Position numbers and translations under genes: made by a program | Shown here: in pieces, positions 1 through 9,450 of the stretch | Position numbering within the stretch: position 1 is the first letter of the stretch | Layout of the letters: each line of letters begins with the position of its first letter | Notes under the pieces: generated by a model | Databases searched by the model: none | The model's input: only the letters and a program-made list of their open reading frames with translations | What the model was told of the DNA's origin: nothing | Assembly: GCF_019084545.1 (NCBI RefSeq) | Contig: NZ_JAHREP010000009.1 | Location: 1 to 64,000 of the forward strand | Direction of reading: 5' to 3' | DNA: 64,000 nt | From: Marinobacterium ramblicola | GTDB lineage: Bacteria > Pseudomonadota > Gammaproteobacteria > Pseudomonadales > Balneatricaceae

Positions 1-89
1 AAAGTACCTGAAGACTATGAAAGAATGGCGGCATAAGATCGATTTTATCGGGCGTCTACTTTTATGGGGGAGCTTTCCAGTCTACAGCG

Positions 90-542
90 GGCGGGCTGGA
101 GGCGATTCGCCGCATTCGAAGTTATGACAACGGCGCGCGCATCCTTGTGGTGTCCGGCCTGGACACCAACCCCTATCCTCAGCGTGCCGTTCAAGCGGGC
201 GTGCTCGGCTATGTCACCAAGCGCAACGCCTCTTCCGAGCTTAAACAGGCGGTCGAGCAGATTGCACGCGGCAAGAGTTATTACTCTAAATCTATCGCGC
301 ATCTTGTTGATACAAAAGAGGATCAATCCGAAGAAAATCAGCTGTCTCAACTGACAAGCCGGGAGTTGGAGATCTTCTCGATGATCGCCGAGGGGCATTC
401 GGTCAACCATGTGGCAGAGGTGATGCATTTGAGTCCGAAAACGATTCACGCTCACCGCGCCAACCTGATGCGCAAGTTGGGCATCAGCTCCAACTCGGAG
501 ATCATTCATATCGCAATGCGTGCTGGAATCCTGCAGACCTGA
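90..542 (+). pseudogene. 5'-truncated LuxR/NarL-type response regulator
   Basis: The frame shows the second half of a receiver domain (GGLEAIRRIR, the Ser of VVSG, and the conserved Lys of VTKRNA) followed by a complete C-terminal LuxR-type helix-turn-helix (LTSRELEIFSMIAEG to AMRAGIL). The N-terminal half of the receiver, with the acidic pocket and phosphorylatable Asp, is absent. The same frame has stop codons at 9-11 and 18-20, and what lies between 21 and 90 does not read as receiver sequence. The first usable start in frame is the GTG at 147, inside the receiver. Either an insertion or deletion broke the gene near position 85, or the intact 5' half is in another frame. It could still yield a DNA-binding fragment. 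The DNA-binding half is clear. Confidence 0.65.
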
Positions 543-595
543 TCCTGGACGTGCTAACGTCTAACTACAGGGTATAAGTTGTATCGGGAGGGACA

Positions 596-889
596 ATGCC
601 AAAAACTCCGGAGCCACCCCCGCAGGATCAACAGCTCAACGACTCGCTGGCCCTGTGGCACTTGATTCAACTTGGCGACCTGGTCCAGGTCGAGGCCAAT
701 CTGCTGTCGGATGAGGGCAGTCCTCAGTTGAGGTCAAACCGGTACTATGAGGTGATCGGCAAGTCCGATGGCAGTAACGGGCATTACAGCCTGTACGTTC
801 AATCCGACTTGACCGATGAGGTGATCGAGGTGTTTGCAGGATTTGTGCTCGACTATCAGCAAGCCTCCACGCCACCCCATCACGCCTGA
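596..889 (+). CDS. hypothetical protein, 97 aa
   Basis: I do not recognise this family. The product is small, soluble and acidic, with a Pro-rich start (TPEPPPQDQQ) and a body containing RYYEVIGKSDGSNGHYSLYV, which looks like a small beta-rich domain. No signal peptide or membrane segment is visible. A strong ribosome site (GGGAGGGACA) lies directly before the ATG. The stop lies 5 bp before the convergent stop of the large GGDEF-EAL gene. It sits 53 bp after the truncated response regulator and may once have shared its transcript. Confidence 0.6.
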   Translation: MPKTPEPPPQDQQLNDSLALWHLIQLGDLVQVEANLLSDEGSPQLRSNRYYEVIGKSDGSNGHYSLYVQSDLTDEVIEVFAGFVLDYQQASTPPHHA

Positions 890-894
890 CCCCG

Positions 895-3800
895 CTAGCG
901 AGCAACTAGCGAAGGGGGCGAAAGTCTGCGCAACTGATCGATGCTACCGGGGCGGCCCAGCAGGAACCCCTGGATCTCATCGCAGTGGAGTTCGCGCAGG
1001 AACTGTAACTGCTCGGCACTCTCCACCCCTTCAGCCACGACTCTCAAGCGCAGGTTGTGGGACATGCTGATGATCGCTCTGACCAGATTTTCATCGTCCA
1101 CATTTCCCGGTATGTCATGGATAAACGAGTGATCGATTTTGACGGTATTGACCGGGAGCTTTTTCAGATAGATCAATGACGAGTAGCCGGTGCCGAAGTC
1201 GTCTACCGCGAGACCCACGCCCAAGTCACGAATTTGCGTCAGAATGGGGATGAATTGATCGATATTCTCCATCACATAGGTTTCGGTGATCTCCAGCTCC
1301 AGCAGCCGGGCAGGGAGGTCATAACTGCTCAGGGCGTTACGGATATCCGCGAGCAGGTCGCGGTCCCGCAGCTGGCGCGGTGACAGGTTGACCGATATCA
1401 GAAGCTCATGGCCGTCCCGATACAGTGCTGCCGCCTCACGACACGCCTCATGCAACACGAATCGGCCGATATCGACGATCAAACCGCTCTCCTCGGCGAT
1501 GGGAATGAACTCCCCAGGTGGCACCACGCCATGCTCCGGATGGTGCCAGCGGACCAGCGCTTCCGCTGCCAGTACCTGTTTGGCAGAGATATCGAAGCGT
1601 GGCTGGTACTGGAGGAAGAGTTGAGCACGAGCCAGTGCCTCCCGCAATCCCTCTTCCAGCAGATGGCGTCGTTGGTGGCGCGCATTGATGTCGGGGTCGA
1701 AGAAGTAGACCGCGTTTCGCCCGTTCATTTTGGCTTCGTACATGGCGAGATCGGCGTTGTTAAGCAATATCTCCGGGTCTTGTCCGCTCTCTATTCCCAG
1801 CGCGATACCGATACTTGCCGAGCTGAAACAGTGGGTGCTGTCCAGATCGTAGGGTTCGTGCAGCACATGCAAGATTCGTTTGGCGATCGTTTCGGCCTGA
1901 ATGCGATCGCTGACGTCGGCAAGGATAACCGTAAACTCGTCGCCACCCAGTCGTGCCACCGTATCCTTGGCCTGGACACATGTGCGCAGCCGGTCGGCCA
2001 CCTGGCGCAACAGCTGGTCACCCCGGGAATGACCGTGGGTGTCGTTGATCACCTTGAAGTTATCGAGGTCGATAAAAAGGACGGCAGTATGGCGTGGGGA
2101 GTGTGCCAACTGCTTGTCCAGACGGTGGTAGAACTGGCTGCGATTGGGCAGTCCGGTGAGTGAGTCGTAGAGCGCAAGCTGTTCCAGTTTGCGCTCAGCC
2201 TGTTTTATGTTGCTGATGTCGCTGAACAGCATAGCCGAGCGCTTTCTGCCCTCGGCATAGGGCAGGTGACTGATCGACACCAGAACGGGTAGCGGCACGC
2301 CATCGGCTCGGGTCAGCGTGCACTCTCCCTGCCAGGCGTCTTCACCGCGCAGCTGGTCACCGACTTGCGGATGGGAGAACATGAACCTGGCCAATACCGA
2401 TCGACTGCCTTGTTCGTCCGCGCCGCACATGACGTGAAAAGCGCGGTTTGCCGTCAATATCTCTTGTTGCTCATCAAGGACAATGATCGCTTCCTTGGTG
2501 GCTGCAACGACCTGGTGTGCGAGGTCCAACGCCTCTTGTACCTTCTTCATGGCGGTTATGTCGGCCGCGATACAGCCGATCGACGTGATTGCGCCATAGT
2601 CATCGAATATCGGGAACTTGCTGACCAGGAAGGTTTTGGGTTCGGCGCCAGCGCCATAGACCGATTCGAACTGCATCGGCTGAGCGCAATCGATCACCCG
2701 CTGGTCGGTTTCCTGCGCACGTCTCAATACCTCGCCGCTTAGCACCTCCTCATCTCGCGCGCCAAGCACCTTGGCCACCGGAATGCCCAATGCATCCGCA
2801 AACTGTTTGCTGGCCAACCGGTAGCGTCGATCCAGGTCTTTTATAAAGATCACGTCGGGGGCGTTGTCCACTATGCTCGAGAGCAGCTTGTCGCGCTCCC
2901 GGATCCGCATAAGCATCCGTTCTACTGCGCTGCCCACGCGTGCAAACTCTCTAAACTGGGCACCGGAAAAGGGGCGGGGAATCCCGGTTTCGGGAACCTG
3001 CTCGGCATACTGTGCCAGGTGTGACAGAGAGTCTCGGGTCAGCTTGCGGATCGCCAGCATGGTCAAAATGCCCATTGCTGCGACCAGCATCAGGGCGTAG
3101 GAGAGGTGGGAGATATAGGCCGACTGAAGGTCACGGTAGGCGTTATTGGGTAACACGGAGCGTACGATGTAACTCTTGCTCTGGTCGAGCTGGAAGCCGT
3201 GTTCTCTGACTATGGTGTTGCCTCTCATATTCAAACCTTGGTCCAACGACGTATGGTTTTTATCGTCCATCTGTAGATCCGGGTCGTAAACCAGCCTGTC
3301 GAGGATGGTTGTGCCGTCTAGCAGAAAGATCGCCTCAGATCCGAACAGCTGCTGTAAGCGATTGATAATCCAAAAGCTGTTGTTGAGCATGACGAAACAA
3401 TGCAAAACCCCCACCACTTCGCCATCGGTCTCGCTGGTAACAGGCAGGCTCAGGCGCAGAAGTGCGTATTCGGCGTCACCGATCCTCGTTTCCAGGCTGC
3501 TCCATACGCCCGGCGCGACATAGCGCTCGCTGAGCTGTTCGAGCGGAAGTGACAGGTTAAGCAGGCTGGCACTTGAGCCGACATAGGCTTGCCCGGCACG
3601 ATCCACAGCCACCACGGCGTCGAGCTGTTGCCCACCATTGCTTGCCAGGAACTGGTCAATAGTGTGCGAGACCTGTTTGAAATCGCTTTGCTGCAGTGCG
3701 TTACGAAGGCTGGGTATCCTGCTTACCTCACCCACTATCTGCTCGATGTAGATGAATTGGGACTGCAGCAGGCTGTTTAGTACGCGCTGGTCGCGTTCAT

Positions 3801-3936
3801 AACCCAGTCTGATCTCACGCTTCAGCGCGCGTTCGGAGCCCAGGTAAGCGGGTGCAATCAAAGTGATCGCAGCAGCGGCCAGAAGCAGCAACACGAGTGA
3901 CAGTATTGAAGTGGAGAAACGCATGTTGAATCTCAT
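895..3936 (-). CDS. membrane PAS-GGDEF-EAL c-di-GMP turnover protein
   Basis: This 1013-residue bifunctional signalling protein should make and/or break cyclic di-GMP at the inner membrane. A membrane helix (about 10-30) leads to a periplasmic sensor region (about 31-277). A second helix (about 278-297) is followed by a PAS domain (about 350-465), a second PAS (about 470-575), GGDEF (about 587-745) and EAL (about 756-1005). The cyclase motif is intact (RLGGDEF), as are EAL residues: EALVRW, SVNLSPRQL, LELEITETY, VDDFGTGYSS and VKIDHSF. Both activities are therefore possible in principle; net activity cannot be read from sequence. Its start overlaps the stop of a small upstream ORF by ATGA, suggesting translational coupling. 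Confidence 0.93.
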   Translation of the reverse strand: MRFNMRFSTSILSLVLLLLAAAAITLIAPAYLGSERALKREIRLGYERDQRVLNSLLQSQFIYIEQIVGEVSRIPSLRNALQQSDFKQVSHTIDQFLASNGGQQLDAVVAVDRAGQAYVGSSASLLNLSLPLEQLSERYVAPGVWSSLETRIGDAEYALLRLSLPVTSETDGEVVGVLHCFVMLNNSFWIINRLQQLFGSEAIFLLDGTTILDRLVYDPDLQMDDKNHTSLDQGLNMRGNTIVREHGFQLDQSKSYIVRSVLPNNAYRDLQSAYISHLSYALMLVAAMGILTMLAIRKLTRDSLSHLAQYAEQVPETGIPRPFSGAQFREFARVGSAVERMLMRIRERDKLLSSIVDNAPDVIFIKDLDRRYRLASKQFADALGIPVAKVLGARDEEVLSGEVLRRAQETDQRVIDCAQPMQFESVYGAGAEPKTFLVSKFPIFDDYGAITSIGCIAADITAMKKVQEALDLAHQVVAATKEAIIVLDEQQEILTANRAFHVMCGADEQGSRSVLARFMFSHPQVGDQLRGEDAWQGECTLTRADGVPLPVLVSISHLPYAEGRKRSAMLFSDISNIKQAERKLEQLALYDSLTGLPNRSQFYHRLDKQLAHSPRHTAVLFIDLDNFKVINDTHGHSRGDQLLRQVADRLRTCVQAKDTVARLGGDEFTVILADVSDRIQAETIAKRILHVLHEPYDLDSTHCFSSASIGIALGIESGQDPEILLNNADLAMYEAKMNGRNAVYFFDPDINARHQRRHLLEEGLREALARAQLFLQYQPRFDISAKQVLAAEALVRWHHPEHGVVPPGEFIPIAEESGLIVDIGRFVLHEACREAAALYRDGHELLISVNLSPRQLRDRDLLADIRNALSSYDLPARLLELEITETYVMENIDQFIPILTQIRDLGVGLAVDDFGTGYSSLIYLKKLPVNTVKIDHSFIHDIPGNVDDENLVRAIISMSHNLRLRVVAEGVESAEQLQFLRELHCDEIQGFLLGRPGSIDQLRRLSPPSLVAR

Positions 3937-4181
3937 GGCATCATTTCCTCAGTGCCGCTGAGGCGAGATGCGCGCCCTAGGAACGGTTCAATTTGCTTTG
4001 CAGGAGTCTCCGCCGGCAACAACTTGATCTCCCCGGCAACTGTCCGTGGCAGCCGTTCCAAGCACATATACGGGCGAATATAGTCTGGAGTTGCATAAGT
4101 GGTGGGGATATTCACTGCCGAGATAGCGGTAGCCCTGACCGGAAAACAACAGACACGACGAACAATCGGTGTAGAAGTCAT
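3933..4181 (-). CDS. small ORF coupled to the GGDEF-EAL gene, 82 aa
   Basis: Unrecognised product beginning MTSTPIVRRVCCFPV. The ATG at 4181 is preferred over the TTG at 4190 because an AAAGGGAG ribosome site sits 9 bp before the ATG. The stop overlaps the start of the GGDEF-EAL gene (ATGA), an arrangement typical of translational coupling and the main reason to take this ORF seriously. There is no clear domain, signal peptide or helix. It may be a leader peptide rather than a functional protein. Confidence 0.4.
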   Translation of the reverse strand: MTSTPIVRRVCCFPVRATAISAVNIPTTYATPDYIRPYMCLERLPRTVAGEIKLLPAETPAKQIEPFLGRASRLSGTEEMMP

Positions 4182-4395
4182 AGCCGCCAACTCCCTTTAA
4201 TCAGTGGTTCATCCCTATAACGAGGCTATTGCCTCGTAAGCATAGTGCAGATACGGGAATATCAACCGTTTCGCAATGGCTGGCATCGAGGCGATTCGTC
4301 GTCCGAGTGCTTATTACGACGAAGATCAGGAGGCTAGGTTACGAGAAGGGCGGGAGTTCGGGGGGGGCAAAGTTGGTGCGGGAGAAACCGCCGCC

Positions 4396-4434
4396 CGACG
4401 CTCAGAAAAGGTTAGCCTGAGTGCCGGGCGGGGG
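4396..4434 (-). terminator. possible terminator after the monooxygenase gene
   Basis: Read on the minus strand just past the monooxygenase stop, GCCCGGCACTCAG pairs with CTGAGCGTCGGGC around an 11-base loop, with three mismatched positions in the middle. There is no long U tract. The 265 bp between this gene and the small ORF hold no other convincing gene, only a run of eight G at about 4360. Confidence 0.25.
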
Positions 4435-4446
4435 GAACGATGGGAG

Positions 4447-6384
4447 TTACGCCGATACCAACACCTGCTTGAAGAAGGCTGAGAGCCCGGCATAGTCATC
4501 CAGCGGCAGAACGTCGGCGACATACTGGTCGGGACGGACAATGACAATACAGCCCTTCTCCCTGTTGATACCGCGCATGTCATAGATGTTCTTGCCGCCG
4601 CCCGAGGATGCCGGACGGTTATCGGCGCAGAACACCTTCTCCTGGTCGCGCAGGCCGTATTTTCCCTTGCGGGGTGCCAGCACTTCGGGCACATCTGCGG
4701 TGTTCACCTGATGGTGGTGTTGCTGAAACACCGCGCGCAGATCGATTACGGAGTCCGCGTCGGCACCCTCTGGGGTGTACAGCTTCAGCGGTGAGTTGGC
4801 ACTTTCAGCCAGGTAATCGCACAGGGCTTTAACATCGCAGTCGTCTGAGAACGGGGTTGTCTTGCCGGCAAACGCGTACACTCGGTACGCGCCGTTCGCG
4901 GTGTGACAATGGCCCAGCTGCATCGGCTTGGCATCGGCCAGGCGAACCACCGGAGCCGAGTGGAAGCGCTTGCCGAGGGTCAGGCCTGTCGCCAGATGCT
5001 GGTTATCACCCTTGCCGACCATGATCGACGGGCGATATTGGATCGACACGCCTGCGGTGTACTCACCGAACAGCTGGAAGTAGCGCTGGAACTCGGCGGG
5101 ATCGACCCCGTCCGGATTTTCAGCCGACTTCGGTTTGGAGCTGAACATGCGGGAGAACTCACGATCGAAGTCGATCAGCGCCTGCCCGTATTCGCGGCGC
5201 TCCGCCGAGTAGGTCTGCAGAATCTCCTCGCTGGCAAGGCCGGTCAGCACGTGTGCCAGTTTCCAGCCCAGGTTCCAGGTATCCATCACCGAGGTGTTCA
5301 GGCCCTGGCCCGCTTTCGGGCTGTGGGTGTGGCAGGCGTCACCGGCGAGGAATACGCGGGCGGCACGGTCGGGGGTGGAGTCGTCGAACGCCGTGGTGAT
5401 GCGCTGGCCGATCTCGTACACACTCCACCAGGCCACCTCCTTCACATCGATGGTGTAAGGCTGCAGGATACGATTGGCCGCGGCGACCAGAACCTCAGAG
5501 GTCATCTGGTCACGGGCGACACGCTCACCCTCTTTCAACTTGTCCAGCTCGATGTAGATGCGCACCATGTAGCCACCCTCACGCGGGATGATCAGCATGT
5601 TGCCTTCGTTGTTGGAGTGGATCAGCGATTTCAGGCGGATATCCGGAAAATCGGTGTTGAGCAGCACATCCATCACGCCCCAAGCCTGGTTCAGCGCATC
5701 GCCGACCAACTCCTTGCCGATAGAGGTGCGCACGCTTGAACGAGCTCCGTCGCAGCCAACCACATATTTGGCCTTTACGGTCTCGATCTCCTGAGTGTAC
5801 TGGGAGAAGTTCACCATCCGCTCAAGCTTGACCGTCACTGGGTACTCAGTTGAGCCGTCTGGATCCACCTCCAGGCCCAGCAACTTGCGCTGGTAATGCG
5901 GCTCCAGCTTGATCGGCGACTGCCGCATCACTTTCAGGAATTCGTCATGTACGCGCGCCTGGTTGATGATCAAGTGGGGCATCTCGGACAGGTCGTCGGC
6001 CACATCCTGCACCTTGCTGCTGCGGGTAATCAGGTTCGGCTTGTCGGCGTCCGGCTTCCAGAACGCGGCTTCATTGACCTGGTAGGCTTCCTGGATGATC
6101 TGGTCGGCAAAGCCGTATGCCTGGAACATCTCCACGGTGCGGCAGGCGATACCGTCGGCCTGACCGACCAGCAGACGGTCATCCTTCTGGTCCACGATGG
6201 CAACGGATATGGTGCCGAACTGCGCAAGCTGTGCGGCGAGGTTAAGACCGGCCGGGCCGCAGCCGACGATCAATACATCCACCTCTTGGGGAAGAGGGCG
6301 CTTTACCGGCGGCGGAACAACAGCATCCTGCGGATCGCTGAAACGGGGGTCGCCAGGATGAAATCCGTTGAGGTGAAACTGCAT
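4447..6384 (-). CDS. FAD-dependent aromatic hydroxylase (phenol / 3-hydroxybenzoate monooxygenase type)
   Basis: Flavoprotein monooxygenase of 645 aa that should hydroxylate a phenolic substrate using NAD(P)H and O2. The N-terminal dinucleotide fold is DVLIVGCGPAGLNLAAQLAQ. The second FAD motif is FLAGDACHTHSPKAGQGLN. The C-terminal 150 residues fit the thioredoxin-like domain of the phenol 2-monooxygenase group. Length and order match 3-hydroxybenzoate 4-monooxygenase (MobA) and phenol hydroxylases. The exact substrate is inference. The ATG at 6384 (MQFHLNGFHPGD) was chosen because a GAAGAGG site precedes it and family homology starts there; the frame stays open to 6489. It is divergent from a LysR regulator that probably controls it. 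Confidence 0.85.
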   Translation of the reverse strand: MQFHLNGFHPGDPRFSDPQDAVVPPPVKRPLPQEVDVLIVGCGPAGLNLAAQLAQFGTISVAIVDQKDDRLLVGQADGIACRTVEMFQAYGFADQIIQEAYQVNEAAFWKPDADKPNLITRSSKVQDVADDLSEMPHLIINQARVHDEFLKVMRQSPIKLEPHYQRKLLGLEVDPDGSTEYPVTVKLERMVNFSQYTQEIETVKAKYVVGCDGARSSVRTSIGKELVGDALNQAWGVMDVLLNTDFPDIRLKSLIHSNNEGNMLIIPREGGYMVRIYIELDKLKEGERVARDQMTSEVLVAAANRILQPYTIDVKEVAWWSVYEIGQRITTAFDDSTPDRAARVFLAGDACHTHSPKAGQGLNTSVMDTWNLGWKLAHVLTGLASEEILQTYSAERREYGQALIDFDREFSRMFSSKPKSAENPDGVDPAEFQRYFQLFGEYTAGVSIQYRPSIMVGKGDNQHLATGLTLGKRFHSAPVVRLADAKPMQLGHCHTANGAYRVYAFAGKTTPFSDDCDVKALCDYLAESANSPLKLYTPEGADADSVIDLRAVFQQHHHQVNTADVPEVLAPRKGKYGLRDQEKVFCADNRPASSGGGKNIYDMRGINREKGCIVIVRPDQYVADVLPLDDYAGLSAFFKQVLVSA

Positions 6385-6491
6385 GTTGGGATGCCTCTTC
6401 TTCTGTTGAGTTATTGTGTCGATCACTCTAGCCAAAATTTTCATATAGGTAATAATTGGTTTTTGTATCGAGACTAAAAGAATTTGCATAT
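6385..6491. promoter_or_regulatory. divergent promoter region, monooxygenase / LysR regulator
   Basis: These 107 bp separate the two divergent start codons, the usual layout for LysR control of a catabolic gene. The stretch is AT-rich around 6430-6470. I could not pick out one convincing T-N11-A operator. Confidence 0.45.
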
Positions 6492-7427
6492 ATGAATCCT
6501 AATCTGTTGAAGCAGTTGGCTATCGTCGTCAAACAGGGATCGTTAAGCCGCGCCTGCGAGCAGCTGTTTATCACTCAACCCACGCTGACGCGGTCGATTC
6601 AGCAGATCGAAACCAAGGTGGGCGCGCCGGTTTTGACGCGGACACGCTATGGCGTTGTACCTACCGAGATCGGCGCACGGCTGGCGCAGATTGGCGAGCG
6701 CATCCTGGCTGAGTCGGAGCATGGTGAGGAGGTGATCCGGCAGTGGCACAGCGGTTATCAGAGTGAGTTTACGATCGGTATCGACCCGCTCTGGGAGTTT
6801 GCGACCTTCCGCGAGATGACGGCGCATCTGTTGCGCGAGAAACGGCATGTCTTCCATCTGCGTACGGGGTCTGCCGCGCTGCAGATCCAGTTGCTGCAGG
6901 AGGGGAAGCTGGATTTCCTGTTGGCACCGGCCCACCTGAGCGTTTCCCAGAGTTCACTTGAGCGTGAACTGCTGTTTCGTGATCGGTCGGGGGTGTTTGT
7001 TGGAAAGAGATCTACTCTCTTTGGTTCAAAGCAGCCGGTATCACTGGATATCCTCGCGCAACAGAACTGGATGATCGCCGGCGCCAGCGCGGGGTTTCTG
7101 GATGGGCAGGGGGAGCTGGCAGGGCCGCAGGCGGCGCGGATGGCGTTTACCGGCAGTATTCGTTCCGTACTTCATCTGCTGGATACCACGGATATGCTGG
7201 TGCGTTTGCCGGCGCGCCTGACGCTGATGACCGGTGAGCTGGCGCGAGAGCAGTTAATCGACGTAGAGGGAAAACCGGGACCGCGCCGGGATATAGCGCT
7301 TTGGTCGCGTAGCGAAAACGGGGAACGCCCCGAGAACTTTGGCGTCAGGGAACTGGTCAGAGAGATCGTAAGCCGGCTTGACCGAGAGTCCGATACTTTT
7401 GGACTGGATCTATCGTCGAGCCATTGA
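6492..7427 (+). CDS. LysR-family transcriptional regulator
   Basis: A 311-aa LysR-type regulator. The N-terminal winged helix-turn-helix is textbook (LLKQLAIVVKQGSLSRACEQ, then ITQPTLTRSIQQIETKVGAP). An effector-binding periplasmic-binding-protein-like domain follows from about residue 90. The ATG at 6492 fits the family start; a TTG at 6456 in the same frame would add 12 residues with no homology. Its divergent position to the aromatic monooxygenase suggests it responds to that enzyme's substrate or product. The effector cannot be read from sequence. Confidence 0.9.
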   Translation: MNPNLLKQLAIVVKQGSLSRACEQLFITQPTLTRSIQQIETKVGAPVLTRTRYGVVPTEIGARLAQIGERILAESEHGEEVIRQWHSGYQSEFTIGIDPLWEFATFREMTAHLLREKRHVFHLRTGSAALQIQLLQEGKLDFLLAPAHLSVSQSSLERELLFRDRSGVFVGKRSTLFGSKQPVSLDILAQQNWMIAGASAGFLDGQGELAGPQAARMAFTGSIRSVLHLLDTTDMLVRLPARLTLMTGELAREQLIDVEGKPGPRRDIALWSRSENGERPENFGVRELVREIVSRLDRESDTFGLDLSSSH

Positions 7428-7505
7428 TAGACCCATGTAGGAGCGTCCGGTTATTGAATTGCAGCGAAGGCGTCCCTACAATCGGGGCAACTCCATGTTT
7501 TCCGG

Positions 7506-7871
7506 ATGGCTATGACTCGGCTAACCCGCACATTGCAGGCCTTTTTTCTGGTGCTGCTCTTCAGCGTTCAATCGCTGTCGACCATGGGTGGTGCGCTCTC
7601 GGCCGACGACGCGACATGGAAGCACTGGCAATTTCACGCCGAGCACGGCACACACGCTCACGATCCATCCGTTACCGGTGCCCAGCTTGACGATCACAAG
7701 GGCTTCGAAAACCATCTTCATGCCGACATCAGCCATGCCGGTATCAGTGGGCTGGTGTTTGCATTGCCGCTAACGGACAGTGGCAAGATCCCATCGGTAC
7801 CGCTTTTCCATACTCCTCCCAACCATGACGCCCCGCATCTGGCGATCGATACACCACCCCCCATAGCCTGA
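7506..7871 (+). CDS. His-rich secreted protein at the start of the copper island
   Basis: Product of 121 aa with an N-terminal signal peptide (FFLVLLFSVQSLSTMGGA) and a mature part rich in histidine (HWQFHAEHGTHAHD, HLHADISHAG). Such proteins commonly sit at the head of heavy-metal efflux loci, where CzcI-type proteins have this build. A role in periplasmic metal binding is inference. The start may be the ATG at 7506 or at 7512; neither has a strong ribosome site. It begins a run of same-strand periplasmic redox genes. Confidence 0.6.
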   Translation: MAMTRLTRTLQAFFLVLLFSVQSLSTMGGALSADDATWKHWQFHAEHGTHAHDPSVTGAQLDDHKGFENHLHADISHAGISGLVFALPLTDSGKIPSVPLFHTPPNHDAPHLAIDTPPPIA

Positions 7872-7940
7872 ACCGCTTCGATACACGGAACATCTGCGGG
7901 TTTTTCCGCTGAGTTATTTATTGTTTTTAAGGGGATTTAC

Positions 7941-8510
7941 ATGAAATCAACTCTGGTAATGGGTGCTGTTCTTACGCTGTCTGCTTCTCTGGCTTCAGGT
8001 GTCGTCATGGCCCATGGTGGCGCATCCGGTATTGTCAAAGAGCGCATGGAATCGATGAAAGAGATGAAGAGATCGATGAAGTCGATGTCCGCCATTTTCA
8101 GCGGCAAGTCTGCTTATGATGCTGAGGTCGTCAAAAAGGCGGCACAGGTCATCGAAACCAAGTCGGGTGAAGCGATGACGAAGCTGTTTCCGGAAGGCAG
8201 CGTGCACGGTCCGAGCGAGGCGAAACCGGAGATCTGGCAGGAGTGGGATCGTTTCCAGTCGCTGGCGGAACAATTGAAACGCTACAGCCGCGCGCTGGAG
8301 AAAGCCGCCGATAACGGTATGGCGTCCGGTAACGCTCAGGGCTCGATGATGGGTAACAGCTCCATGATGGGCAGCGGCACGATGAGCAGCATGATGGGCG
8401 ATCAGGGCCCGTCGGAAGAGCATCTTGCCGAGATGCCGGCCGATGCGGTGTTTCAGATGCTGACCGACACCTGCTCATCCTGTCATACCCGTTACCGCGT
8501 CGAGGAGTGA
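7941..8510 (+). CDS. class II cytochrome c (c556/c' type) with Met-rich insert
   Basis: Periplasmic electron carrier of 189 aa. The signal peptide ends near VVMAHGG. The four-helix class II layout carries a single haem site at the extreme C-terminus (CSSCHTRYR), as is usual for cytochromes c' and c556. Unusually, a Met/Ser/Gly-rich stretch (SMMGNSSMMGSGTMSSMMG) is inserted before the haem helix and could bind Cu(I). The gene lies 4 bp before a dihaem cytochrome gene, so the two probably work together in electron transfer from a periplasmic oxidase. The role in copper tolerance is inferred from position. Confidence 0.85.
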   Translation: MKSTLVMGAVLTLSASLASGVVMAHGGASGIVKERMESMKEMKRSMKSMSAIFSGKSAYDAEVVKKAAQVIETKSGEAMTKLFPEGSVHGPSEAKPEIWQEWDRFQSLAEQLKRYSRALEKAADNGMASGNAQGSMMGNSSMMGSGTMSSMMGDQGPSEEHLAEMPADAVFQMLTDTCSSCHTRYRVEE

Positions 8511-8514
8511 TGCC

Positions 8515-9408
8515 ATGCGACGATTGATGCTACGGCTCGCCGCGTTGGGGGGCGTGGTGGCGATCGGCTGGGGCGGTATCTCGATGACGGATACGAAACC
8601 GGCCTCGCCATCGCCCCTGGCCTCGTTGCAGGGCGATGTGGGGCGGGGGGCGTATCTTGCGCGCGCCTCCGGCTGTATCGCCTGCCACACCGATAGCGAA
8701 TCGGGAGGCAGGCCGCTCGCCGGCGGTGCCCCGCTGGAGACCGCTTTCGGCACCTTTTATGCGCCCAATCTGACCACCGATACGACCCACGGCATCGGCT
8801 CCTGGTCGATAGAGGAGTTTGCCCGCGCCGTTCGGCAGGGCGAGTCGCCGGAGGGAGAACCCTATTATCCGGCGTTTCCTTATGGCTTCTATACCCGGTT
8901 CAGCGATCAGGATATCGCCGATCTCTGGGCAGCATTCCTTACCGTGCCCGCGGTTGAACAGCCCTCAAGGGAGCAGGAGTTGAGCTTCCCGTTCAATATC
9001 CGCACGGGGCTTCATCTCTGGAAGGGGCTCTATTTCGAGCCTCAGCGCTTCCAGCCGCTGGAGGATAAGAGCGACATGTACAACCGGGGTGCCTTCCTGG
9101 TAGAGGCGGCCGGCCATTGCGCAGCCTGTCACACGCCGCGTAACCTGCTGGGCGCGCTGGATGAGGAGGCGCAGTGGACCGGCGCTGACGGGCTTCCGGG
9201 TGGTGGCGCTTCGCCGGCGATAGCACCATCGGCACTCAAGCAGCGGGGGTGGACGGTGCAGGATCTGGCTTATGCCTTGCGATCCGGCATCACGCCGGAT
9301 GGCGACGTGATGGGCGCGTCCATGGGCGAAGTGATCCAGCAGGGAACGTCCTTCCTCAGCGATGACGATCGTCAAGCGATCGCCACCTATCTACTCACCG
9401 AACGTTAA
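8515..9408 (+). CDS. dihaem cytochrome c
   Basis: Periplasmic or membrane-anchored cytochrome of 297 aa with an N-terminal hydrophobic segment and two class I haem domains. The haem sites are CIACH (about residue 60) and CAACHTPRNLLG (about residue 200). The organisation matches cytochrome subunits that take electrons from periplasmic dehydrogenases. It follows the class II cytochrome with a 4-bp gap, implying one operon. No dehydrogenase lies beside it; the redox neighbours are a thiol-disulfide protein and a multicopper oxidase. Confidence 0.88.
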   Translation: MRRLMLRLAALGGVVAIGWGGISMTDTKPASPSPLASLQGDVGRGAYLARASGCIACHTDSESGGRPLAGGAPLETAFGTFYAPNLTTDTTHGIGSWSIEEFARAVRQGESPEGEPYYPAFPYGFYTRFSDQDIADLWAAFLTVPAVEQPSREQELSFPFNIRTGLHLWKGLYFEPQRFQPLEDKSDMYNRGAFLVEAAGHCAACHTPRNLLGALDEEAQWTGADGLPGGGASPAIAPSALKQRGWTVQDLAYALRSGITPDGDVMGASMGEVIQQGTSFLSDDDRQAIATYLLTER

Positions 9409-9450
9409 GGGGGCTGTTCAAAAACTGACGGTTGGGCCACACTGCAGACG

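Noticed and set aside
7424-7690. 88-codon frame overlapping the LysR stop
   Set aside because: It overlaps the His-rich secreted protein in another frame, which has a signal peptide and fits the locus.
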